A DNA stretch of 10,639 bases from the NCBI GenBank assembly GCA_030152805.1, contig JASLIG010000008.1:1-10639 (forward strand). The letters run 5' to 3'. The position numbers and the translations under genes were made by a program. The number at the start of each line of letters is the position of its first letter. The first letter of the stretch is position 1. Below the pieces are notes generated by a model that had not been told where the DNA came from, made no database searches, and saw only the letters and a program-made list of their open reading frames with translations. Below are positions 1 to 6,397 of the stretch, one piece after another. The stretch comes from Solirubrobacterales bacterium. GTDB lineage: Bacteria; Actinomycetota; Thermoleophilia; Solirubrobacterales; 70-9.

Positions 1-220
1 CCAGACCGGCAAGACGGTCGCGCCGAAGCTCTACCTGGCCGCCGGCATCTCCGGCGCGATCCAGCACAAGGTCGGGATGCAGAGCTCGGAGAACATCCTC
101 GCGATCAACAAGGACCAGAACGCGCCGATCTTCGAGTTCTCGGACCTCGGCGTGGTCGGCGACCTGCACAAGATCGTCCCCAAGCTGACCGAGGCGATCA
201 AGGCGAAGAAGGGGGGCTGA
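1..220 (+). CDS. etfA: Electron transfer flavoprotein alpha subunit, C-terminal end (partial)
   Basis: The gene enters from the left edge. Codons begin at base 2, and 72 residues are visible before the TGA at 218-220. The visible part is the C-terminal FAD-binding domain of ETF alpha: it starts QTGKTVAPKLY, continues with the GISGAIQH segment and the AINKD-QNAPIF segment, and ends with the VGDLHKIVPKLTEAI helix. All of these are hallmark stretches of the family. With EtfB it forms the soluble FAD heterodimer that collects electrons from acyl-CoA dehydrogenases. The next gene, 43 bases downstream on the same strand, encodes its electron acceptor, which supports one operon. The start and the N-terminal domain lie outside the window. 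Confidence 0.95.
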   Translation, partial: QTGKTVAPKLYLAAGISGAIQHKVGMQSSENILAINKDQNAPIFEFSDLGVVGDLHKIVPKLTEAIKAKKGG

Positions 221-251
221 GCCGCCGGCTCGGCCTTCCCTCGACCCCGTA

Positions 252-257
252 AAGGAG
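252..257 (+). promoter_or_regulatory. Ribosome binding site of the ETF-quinone oxidoreductase gene
   Basis: AAGGAG lies six bases before the ATG at 264. It fixes that start and shows that this gene, unlike several others in the window, uses a classical Shine-Dalgarno site. Confidence 0.8.
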
Positions 258-263
258 CAAGCG

Positions 264-1973
264 ATGCCCGCCGTCAAGCCGATCGATTTCCCGCCGCCGT
301 TCGACTCCGCCGACGCGATCGGCCCGCCGACCGATCCGGTCGACGACCGCATCGAGGTCGGCGTCGCGATCGTCGGCGGCGGGCCGGCGGGTCTCGCCTG
401 CGCCAACAAGCTGATGCAGCTGCTCGAGGACGAGCCGGAGCTGACCGAGAAGCTCGGCGAAGTCCCTGTCGCGGTGATCGAGAAGGGCAAAGTCGCCGGC
501 GCCCACCTGCTCTCCGGCGCCAACGTCGATCCCTCGGCGATGACGCGGCTCTTCCCGGACATGGATCCGGGCGATTGGCCGTCTGTCTACCAAGAGGTGA
601 CGAAGGACGCGACCTACTTCCTCACCTCGAAGGCGGCGATCCCGCTGAAGCCGCCGCCGCCGAACTTCCGCAAAGAGGGCACCTACACGATGTCGGTCTC
701 GAAACTGGGCCGCTTCCTCGCCGAGAAAGCCGAAGAGGCGGGCGTCTACATCCTCTCCGAGACCGCCGCGACCAAGCTGCTGGTCGAGGACCGGATCGTC
801 AGGGGAGTGCGCTCGGGCGACCGCGGCCGCGGCAAGGACGGCGAGGAGCTCGGCAACTTCGAGCCCGGCTCCGACGTCGTCGCCAAGGCGACGGTGCTGG
901 CCGAGGGCACGATCGGCCACCTCACCTACTCCGCCTACGACTACTTCGGCATGTGCGACGGCAGCGACCCGCAGGCCTGGGAGCTCGGGGTGAAGGAGAT
1001 CTGGGAGGTGCCGAAGCCGCTCGACCGGGTGATCCACACGCTCGGCTGGCCGCTGCGCTGGGGCGCCAAATACAAGGAGGCGGGCGGCAGCTTCATCTAC
1101 CCGATGGGCGAGGACAAGGTCTGCTTCGGCCTCGTCGTCGGCCTCGACTACACCGACGCGACCTTCTCGGTCCACGACGAGCTGCAGCGCTTCAAGCAGC
1201 ACCCCTTCATCGCCAAGATCATCGAGGGCGGCAAGCGGGTCGGCTGGGGCGCGAAGACGATCCCCTCCGGTGGCTACTGGTCGCTGCCGAAGCGCTTCTC
1301 GGTGCCCGGCATGCTGGTCGCCGGTGACGCCGCCGGGATGGTCAACATCGCCGAACTCGCCGGCGTCCACTACGCGATGCACGCCGGGATGTACGCGGCG
1401 GAAGCGATCGTCGACTCGCTCAAGAAGGACATCGACTCGGTCAACTTCGAGAGCTACGACGCGATGATTCGCAACTCGGTGATCGAGAAGGATCTCTACA
1501 AGTCGCGCAACATGAAGCAGCCGCTGACCAAGGGGCTGATCCGCGGCGGCATCGTCGCCAACGCGCTGGTCGCGACCAAAGGCAACTTCCCGCCCGGCCA
1601 CATGAAGGTCGAGGACAATGCCGAGCCGGCCGTCTTCATCGGCAACGCGGCGGACAGGTACCCGAAGCCCGACAACGAGGTCACCTTCAACAAGCTCGAC
1701 TCGGTCTTCCTCTCGGGCAACGCGACGCGCGACGACGCGCCCAACCACGTCCGCATCCAGACCAAGGTGCCGCGCGAGATCGCCCAGACGTGGGTATCGA
1801 TGTGCCCGGCCCAGGTTTACGAGATCCCCGACGAGCAGCTCGAGAACGGCGCCGCCGAGGTGGACGTCCACGTCACCGCCTCCAACTGCGTCCAGTGCGG
1901 CGCGATCACGGCCAAGGGTGGGCGCCTCACGCTGCCCGAGGGCGGCGACGGGCCGCTGTACCAAGAGACTTAG
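264..1973 (+). CDS. Electron transfer flavoprotein:quinone oxidoreductase (ETF-QO)
   Basis: This is a 569-residue flavoprotein dehydrogenase, close to the size of mature ETF-QO. It takes electrons from reduced ETF and passes them to membrane quinone. An N-terminal Rossmann FAD motif is seen at residues 34-43 (VAIVGGGPAG). The central part carries the family's quinone- and membrane-facing regions, and a second FAD contact (GDAAGM) follows near residue 355. The C-terminus is the ferredoxin-like Fe-S domain: CPAQVYE with Cys514, NCVQC with Cys542 and Cys545, then the family-typical PEGGDGP tail. The known family has four ligands, the last three as CxxCxxC. Here the sixth position after Cys542 is Ile548, so only three of the four ligands are present. 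Linkage to etfA supports the assignment. A fixC-like paralogue without the cluster is unlikely because the Fe-S domain is otherwise retained. Confidence 0.93.
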   Translation: MPAVKPIDFPPPFDSADAIGPPTDPVDDRIEVGVAIVGGGPAGLACANKLMQLLEDEPELTEKLGEVPVAVIEKGKVAGAHLLSGANVDPSAMTRLFPDMDPGDWPSVYQEVTKDATYFLTSKAAIPLKPPPPNFRKEGTYTMSVSKLGRFLAEKAEEAGVYILSETAATKLLVEDRIVRGVRSGDRGRGKDGEELGNFEPGSDVVAKATVLAEGTIGHLTYSAYDYFGMCDGSDPQAWELGVKEIWEVPKPLDRVIHTLGWPLRWGAKYKEAGGSFIYPMGEDKVCFGLVVGLDYTDATFSVHDELQRFKQHPFIAKIIEGGKRVGWGAKTIPSGGYWSLPKRFSVPGMLVAGDAAGMVNIAELAGVHYAMHAGMYAAEAIVDSLKKDIDSVNFESYDAMIRNSVIEKDLYKSRNMKQPLTKGLIRGGIVANALVATKGNFPPGHMKVEDNAEPAVFIGNAADRYPKPDNEVTFNKLDSVFLSGNATRDDAPNHVRIQTKVPREIAQTWVSMCPAQVYEIPDEQLENGAAEVDVHVTASNCVQCGAITAKGGRLTLPEGGDGPLYQET

Positions 1974-1982
1974 GCGTCCAGG

Positions 1983-2063
1983 CGCGCGGGTCCTGTCACG
2001 AGGGGAGGGGGTGTTAGCGGACTCACCCGTCCGAACACCCCCTCCCCTCGTGCCACCCGCGCG
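1983..2063. repeat. Long nested inverted repeat (possible terminator or regulatory hairpin)
   Basis: Between the ETF-QO stop and the next gene lies an 81-base structure with three stacked stems. The outer stem is 9 bp (1983-1991 with 2055-2063). The middle stem is a perfect 19 bp (CACGAGGGGAGGGGGTGTT at 1997-2015 with 2034-2052). The inner stem is 5 bp (2018-2022 with 2029-2033) around a 6-base loop, with a 2-base bulge. No T-run follows on either side, so it is not a classical intrinsic terminator, although it is placed where the etf operon should end. Its right edge is only two bases before the proposed -10 box of the next gene, so it may instead act on that promoter, or it may be a dispersed palindromic repeat. 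Confidence 0.75.
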
Positions 2064-2065
2064 AG

Positions 2066-2071
2066 TAAGGT
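2066..2071 (+). promoter_or_regulatory. Candidate -10 box for the DMT-type gene
   Basis: TAAGGT fits the TANNNT -10 pattern and ends six bases before the ATG at 2078. Transcription would then start at or near the A of the ATG, giving a leaderless mRNA. No convincing -35 is seen; the expected place is taken by the right arm of the long inverted repeat. Confidence 0.45.
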
Positions 2072-2077
2072 CGCCGG

Positions 2078-2986
2078 ATGTTGGCTCTTGGTGTAGTGGC
2101 GGCGGTGGGAGCTTCCGTTCTTTACAACACGTCGATTGCTCTGCAGGCATTGGAGGCGCGGGAGGTGTCGCATGAGCATTCGTTACGCGTCTCGCTGATT
2201 GGGAAGCTTCTGCGGAACAGGCGCTGGTTAGGTGCCACGGCGTTGGGGCTGGTCGGTTGGCCGTTGGAGATCGTGGCGTTGTTGCTGGCGCCGCTGACGG
2301 TGGTGCAGCCTTGTTTGGCCAGTGGGTTGATCCTGCTTCTATGGCTTGGGGCGACGCGGTTGGGGGAGAGACCCGGGGGGCGGGAGTGGATTGCTGTCAT
2401 GGCGATCATCGCTGGGGTCGCGGGGGTTGCTCTGGCGGCGCCGGAGCGGACTACCGATCATGCGGGGACTGCGGCGATAGGGGTTGCGCTGGTGCTCGTC
2501 GCCATTCCGGTTCTGGCTCCGTACGGGTTGCGGAATCGGGTCAGTGCGATCGGGATCTTGGCCACGGTCAGTGCCGGATGCGGCTATGCGTGGACGGCGA
2601 TCGCGAGTAAGTTGCTCACCGACGAGCTTGCGGCCGGGGCGCTGCTCGTCGCTGTTGCCTGGCTCGCCACGGCCGCCGCCTCGGAGGGACTCGCCTTGCT
2701 CAGTGAGATGAGTGCGCTGCAGCGGCGGGCCGCGACGCACGTCGCGCCGACGATGTTCGCGGTGCAGATCATCGTCCCGGTCCTGCTCGCGCCGCTGATC
2801 TTCGGCGAGTCGTGGGGGGACACTCCGCTCGGCGGCGCTGCCCTGATCGCCTCGATGGCGGTCGCAGTCGCCGGGACGGTCCTCCTGGCCGGATCACGCA
2901 CTGTTGGCGCCGTGATCGAGGCTGCTCACACCAACGAAGAAGTTCCCCTCGCCGCTTCCGACATTGACCACACTGGAGTGGGGTAA
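2078..2986 (+). CDS. DMT-superfamily (EamA/NIPA-like) membrane transporter
   Basis: The protein has 302 residues and about nine hydrophobic helices, at roughly residues 1-24, 51-71, 74-92, 104-122, 133-153 and 157-178, with about three more before residue 275. The third helix begins with PLTVVQP and is followed by an LGERP turn, a pattern typical of drug/metabolite transporter (DMT) proteins. The soluble C-terminus is short and acidic. The substrate cannot be read from the sequence; DMT relatives move metabolites, sugar-lipids or metals. No good Shine-Dalgarno precedes the ATG, consistent with leaderless expression. Codon use is odd: from 2078 to about 2600 many codons end in T or A, including two TTA leucine codons (2183, 2228), while the rest matches the GC-rich neighbours. 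The next operon begins 46 bases after the stop and has its own candidate promoter. Confidence 0.75.
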   Translation: MLALGVVAAVGASVLYNTSIALQALEAREVSHEHSLRVSLIGKLLRNRRWLGATALGLVGWPLEIVALLLAPLTVVQPCLASGLILLLWLGATRLGERPGGREWIAVMAIIAGVAGVALAAPERTTDHAGTAAIGVALVLVAIPVLAPYGLRNRVSAIGILATVSAGCGYAWTAIASKLLTDELAAGALLVAVAWLATAAASEGLALLSEMSALQRRAATHVAPTMFAVQIIVPVLLAPLIFGESWGDTPLGGAALIASMAVAVAGTVLLAGSRTVGAVIEAAHTNEEVPLAASDIDHTGVG

Positions 2987-2996
2987 ATGTCGGAAG
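2955..2996. repeat. Inverted repeat spanning the DMT gene stop codon
   Basis: A perfect 11-bp stem (CTTCCGACATT at 2955-2965 with AATGTCGGAAG at 2986-2996) encloses the end of the DMT gene. A small inner stem, CCAC/GTGG, is possible (2968-2971 with 2978-2981). There is no T-run after it. It could be a weak terminator or mRNA 3'-end stabiliser, or a binding site upstream of the aminotransferase promoter. Confidence 0.5.
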
Positions 2997-3016
2997 GGCG
3001 AGTCCGCCTTCGCTGG

Positions 3017-3022
3017 TAGCCT
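3017..3022 (+). promoter_or_regulatory. Candidate -10 box for the amino-sugar operon
   Basis: TAGCCT fits TANNNT and ends ten bases before the in-frame TTG at 3033. It resembles the box before rpmE in this window (TAGACT). It predicts a very short or absent leader for the aminotransferase mRNA and supports TTG 3033 as the start. No clear -35 is seen. Confidence 0.45.
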
Positions 3023-3032
3023 GGCGGCGCCC

Positions 3033-4067
3033 TTGGCATCCTCAGTCAGCCCGCCGCTCGATGCGACTCGCTTCGCGATCGGCTTCGATCATCGCGACCG
3101 GGTCCGTCTCTTCGAGCTCTGGACCGAGGTGCTCGACTCCGAGCAGTGGTCGGAGGGCCGCATGCTGGAGGCCTTCGAGAAGCGCTGGGCCGAGTGGAAC
3201 CGACTGCCCGCGCTCGGCCTTTCCAGCTGGGCCGGCGGCGCCCTCGCTGCGCTCGAGTTCGCAGGGGTGCGCGGCGAGACCGTGCTCTGTCCCTCCAACA
3301 CCTTCATGGCTACGCCCCTGGCCGCGATCGGGGCGGGCGCCGAAGTCGAGTTCGTCGACTGCAACCGCTCCGATCTCTGCATGTCCTTCGCGGACTTCGA
3401 GCGCAGGGCCGAGGCGACCAAGCCGAAGGCCGCGATATTGGTCCACATCGGCGGCCACATCGCCTTCGACGCCGAGCGGATTGCCGCCTACTGCCGCGAG
3501 CACGGCATCTTCCTGCTCGAGGACTGCGCCCATGCGCACGGCGCCGAGTGGGGCGAGCGCCGGCCCGGCGCCTTCGGCGACGCCGGCGTCTACTCGCTCT
3601 ACGCGACCAAGACGGTCTCGACCGGCGAGGGGGGAGTGCTCGCCTCCTCCAACCCCGAGCTGATCGAGTTCGCAGCCAAGTTCCGCAACTACGGCAAGTT
3701 CGAGCACAAGGTCGACGGCCTCAACTTCCGGATGAGTGAGTTCACCGCGGCGCTCGGGCTCATCCAGGCCGAGCGCATGGAGGAAATCGTCGCCTGGAAG
3801 AACGCCTACGCCCGCGAGCACCTCGACCCGCTGCACCCGAACCGGCCCGAGCTGCCCGAGGGGATGGTCTCCGGCCTCTACAAGTACGTCGTCTTCGACG
3901 AGATCGAGAAGTCGACCGGCCGGGTCTACGAGGAACCCTGCCACCGGATCATCGGCCGCGCCGACGACCTCCCCAACACCGATTGGGTGGCCGAGAACCA
4001 CTGGTGCGTGCCCCTCTACTACCGACCCGAGAGCCGCGAGGCGGCTCTCGCGGGGGAGGACGCATGA
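3033..4067 (+). CDS. DegT/DnrJ/EryC1/StrS-family PLP sugar aminotransferase
   Basis: This family transfers an amino group, usually from glutamate, to a keto-sugar nucleotide using pyridoxal phosphate. From TTG 3033 the protein has 344 residues, slightly short for the family. PLP-site features are visible: LLEDCAHAHG with Asp164, which would pair with the pyridine nitrogen, and YSLYATKTVSTGEGG with the Schiff-base Lys193. The PSNTFMAT and VEFVDCN segments are also typical. The phosphate-binding turn, normally SGTxAL-like, reads SSWAGG (residues 64-69), which is unusual. I prefer TTG 3033 because a -10-like box lies just before it and homology to the family begins soon after. TTG 2964 is also in frame but would overlap the preceding gene and its hairpin. 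The stop overlaps the next start (ATGA), so the two products are probably made together. A keto-sugar from the adjacent SDR domain is the natural substrate. Confidence 0.88.
   Translation: MASSVSPPLDATRFAIGFDHRDRVRLFELWTEVLDSEQWSEGRMLEAFEKRWAEWNRLPALGLSSWAGGALAALEFAGVRGETVLCPSNTFMATPLAAIGAGAEVEFVDCNRSDLCMSFADFERRAEATKPKAAILVHIGGHIAFDAERIAAYCREHGIFLLEDCAHAHGAEWGERRPGAFGDAGVYSLYATKTVSTGEGGVLASSNPELIEFAAKFRNYGKFEHKVDGLNFRMSEFTAALGLIQAERMEEIVAWKNAYAREHLDPLHPNRPELPEGMVSGLYKYVVFDEIEKSTGRVYEEPCHRIIGRADDLPNTDWVAENHWCVPLYYRPESREAALAGEDA
4028..4050 (+). repeat. Perfect hairpin just before the fusion gene's ribosome site
   Basis: A 10-bp perfect stem (CGAGAGCCGC at 4028-4037 with GCGGCTCTCG at 4041-4050) closes a GAG loop inside the last codons of the aminotransferase. 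The GGGGGAGGA ribosome site (4051-4059) of the fusion gene starts immediately after it. The position suggests a role in coupled translation or RNA processing, but chance in GC-rich coding sequence is possible. Confidence 0.5.
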
Positions 4068-6397
4068 GGGTCCTGGTCACCGGCGGTGGCGGCTTCATCG
4101 GTTCGCACGTGGTCGACCGGCTGATGGCCGATGGCCACACACCGCGAATCTTCGACCTCAGCGCCTCGCCCTACCACTCGCCGCTCGAAGTCGAGACCTT
4201 CACCGGCAGCATCACCGACCCGGCCAACCTCGACCTGGCGATGCGCGACTGCGACGCCGCGATCCACCTCGCCGCGGTCGCCGACGTCGCCCACGTCCAC
4301 GCCGACCCGGTCCTCGCCGAGGAGGTCAACACGCGCGGCACGCTCAACGTGCTGGAGGCGGCCTGCCGGGCGGAGGTGGACCGCGTCGTCTACGGCTCGA
4401 CCACCTGGGTCTACAGCGACTGCGCCGAGCAGGCGGTCGACGAGGACACGCCGATCCCGGCTCCTCGCCACCTCTACACGGCCACGAAGCTGGCCGGCGA
4501 GACCTACTGCGCCGGCTACGCGGAGCTGTTCGAACTGGAGTCGACCGTGCTGCGCTTCGGCATCCCCTACGGGCCGCGGGCCCGGGCCGCGGGCGTCGTC
4601 GCCAAGTTCACCGACCTCGCCTTCGAAGGCAAGCCGCTGACGATCGCCGGCGACGGCAGCCAGACCCGCAGCTTCATCTATGTCGAGGATCTCGCCGCGG
4701 GGATCGTTGCCGCCCTGGCTCCCGAGGCGGCCGGGCGCACCTACAACCTCTCCGGCGAGGAGGTGGTGACGATCCTCGAAATCGCCGAGCGGGTTCAGGA
4801 AAACACCGACGGCTGCGAGATCGTCCACACGCCCCCGCGGCCGGGCGACTTTCCGGGCAAGGCGATCTCCAACGAGCGAGCGCTCGAGGAGCTCGGCTGG
4901 AGGGCGGAGACGAGCTTCAAGGAAGGCGTCCGCAAGTACGTGGAGTGGGTTCGCGGCAGTACCCGTCCACCCGACCCGATCCCGGGCAAGCAGCCCTCTC
5001 TGAACGGCAACGAACACGCCGCCGGGGCGCTCTTGGCCGGCGCCTCGCGCTTCGAGGAGCGCGATCCCCGCGTCCTCGTCCTCACCGCCAACATCGGCGA
5101 GGGCCACGACCTGCCCGCCCGCATCATCAAGGCCGACATCGAAGCGGAGGTTCCCGGCACCGGGGTCGAGATCGTCGACGGCCTGGAGGCGATGGGCCGC
5201 CTGCACTCGGCGGTGGTGCGGGGCGGCTCCAAGGTCACCTTTCGCTGGATGCCTTGGCTCTTCGACATCCAGTACTGGCTGATCTCCAAGTTCGCGCCGA
5301 CCCGCTGGCTCGCCCACCACCTCAACTACGCGTTCGGCGCGCGCGGGCTGCTGCGGCTGATCGAGAAGCACGACCCCGACGTGGTGATCTCGACCTACCC
5401 GGGGGTCACGGCGGTGCTTGGCATGCTGCGTGAGAACAGACGACTGCTGATACCGGTGCAGTCGGCGATCACCGATCTCGCCGGCCTGCGCTACTGGGCC
5501 CACCCGGGGGTCGACATGCACTTCGTCACCCACCCCGAGTCGATCGAGGAAGTCGAGCGCCTCGCCGGGCCCGGCAGCGTCGAGTGGACGCGCCCGCCGA
5601 TCTCGCGCGATTTCCTCATGCCGCGCACCCGCACGGACGCTCGCGGAGCACTCGACGTCCCCGCGCACGCGCGACTGATCCTGGTTTCCGGCGGGGGTTG
5701 GGGGATCGGCGACCTCGACGGTGCGATCGAGACCAGCCTGAGCGGCGACGACACCATGGTCGCTTGCATCACCGGTCGCAACGAGGTGGCGAAGGAAAAG
5801 CTCGAACAGCGTTTCGGCGGCAACGAGCGGGTGCGGATCCTCGGCTTCACTGACCAGATGAGCGACTGGATGGCCGCTGCCGACGCGATGGTCCACTCGA
5901 CCGCCGGCCTGACCGTGCTCGAGGCGCACATCCGCGGCTGCCCCGTCGTCTCCTACGGATTCTCGGCCGGCCACCTGCGCGCCAACAACGCCGCCTTCGA
6001 GCGCTTCGGCCTCGCCGAAGTGGCCCGCTCCGAGCACGAGCTGGAGTCGATGCTGCGGCACCTCAGTCGTGAGCGGCGCTCGCCGGATTCCTCCTTCGCT
6101 TCGCTGCCTTCGATTGCTTCGCGGGCGCTCTCGGTGCGCCCCCGGGTGCGCCCGCAAACGGTCTGGCGCCTGCGCCTGGAGCGACTGGCGACCGCGGTCA
6201 GCCTCGTCGCGATCTTCGTCGTCATGATCTTCACCGTTATCGATCGCGAAGCTCCGTACAAGGTGATCGCCAAGCCGCTCGAGGGCCGCATCCACATCGG
6301 CAAGGACAATGACACCGCCGCTCCGCAGGCGAGCGGGGTCAGTTCGCCGCGGCAACACCCCCAGGCACGCGCGGCCGTCGCCCACGAAAACCATTGA
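4064..6397 (+). CDS. Fusion: extended-SDR NDP-sugar epimerase/dehydratase + MGDG-synthase/MurG-like glycosyltransferase, membrane-anchored
   Basis: From the ATG that overlaps the aminotransferase stop, the protein has 777 residues in three parts. Residues 1 to about 305 form an extended SDR: the NAD motif TGGGGFIG (Gly7, Gly10, Gly13), Asp31 after the second strand pointing to NAD rather than NADP, the STTWVY strand with Ser112, and catalytic Tyr138-x3-Lys142. This resembles UDP-glucose 4-epimerase and dTDP-glucose 4,6-dehydratase. After a linker, residues 336 to about 690 form a GT-B glycosyltransferase like the plant and bacterial MGDG/diglucosyl-diacylglycerol synthases: TANIGEGHD (His348), VSGGGWG (543-545), ITGRNE, ILGFTDQM, and HSTAGLTVLEAH (611-622), where the family usually has a PGG turn. 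Residues 708-726 are one hydrophobic helix, followed by a polar tail of about 50 residues. A good ribosome site, GGGGGAGGA, precedes the ATG. I infer that one protein both remodels a sugar nucleotide and transfers it to a membrane lipid; the exact sugar and acceptor are unknown. Confidence 0.85.
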   Translation: MRVLVTGGGGFIGSHVVDRLMADGHTPRIFDLSASPYHSPLEVETFTGSITDPANLDLAMRDCDAAIHLAAVADVAHVHADPVLAEEVNTRGTLNVLEAACRAEVDRVVYGSTTWVYSDCAEQAVDEDTPIPAPRHLYTATKLAGETYCAGYAELFELESTVLRFGIPYGPRARAAGVVAKFTDLAFEGKPLTIAGDGSQTRSFIYVEDLAAGIVAALAPEAAGRTYNLSGEEVVTILEIAERVQENTDGCEIVHTPPRPGDFPGKAISNERALEELGWRAETSFKEGVRKYVEWVRGSTRPPDPIPGKQPSLNGNEHAAGALLAGASRFEERDPRVLVLTANIGEGHDLPARIIKADIEAEVPGTGVEIVDGLEAMGRLHSAVVRGGSKVTFRWMPWLFDIQYWLISKFAPTRWLAHHLNYAFGARGLLRLIEKHDPDVVISTYPGVTAVLGMLRENRRLLIPVQSAITDLAGLRYWAHPGVDMHFVTHPESIEEVERLAGPGSVEWTRPPISRDFLMPRTRTDARGALDVPAHARLILVSGGGWGIGDLDGAIETSLSGDDTMVACITGRNEVAKEKLEQRFGGNERVRILGFTDQMSDWMAAADAMVHSTAGLTVLEAHIRGCPVVSYGFSAGHLRANNAAFERFGLAEVARSEHELESMLRHLSRERRSPDSSFASLPSIASRALSVRPRVRPQTVWRLRLERLATAVSLVAIFVVMIFTVIDREAPYKVIAKPLEGRIHIGKDNDTAAPQASGVSSPRQHPQARAAVAHENH

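Noticed and set aside
198..2150. Long minus-strand open frame of 650 codons opposite ETF-QO
   Set aside because: It is the antisense shadow of a well-supported gene. Its Val/Asp/Arg-rich composition is typical of the reverse strand of high-GC genes, and no domain is seen.
2964..3032. TTG 2964 start for the aminotransferase
   Set aside because: It overlaps the end of the DMT gene and an inverted repeat. The extra 23 residues do not resemble the family, and a -10-like box just before TTG 3033 favours the shorter form.
3736..5433. 565-codon plus-strand open frame overlapping the aminotransferase and the fusion gene
   Set aside because: Arg/Pro/Ser-rich out-of-frame translation, with no domain and no separate ribosome site.
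4019..6394. 791-codon minus-strand open frame opposite the SDR-glycosyltransferase fusion
   Set aside because: It has shadow composition (Arg, Asp, Val, Gly) and no motifs, while the plus strand carries two intact enzyme domains.
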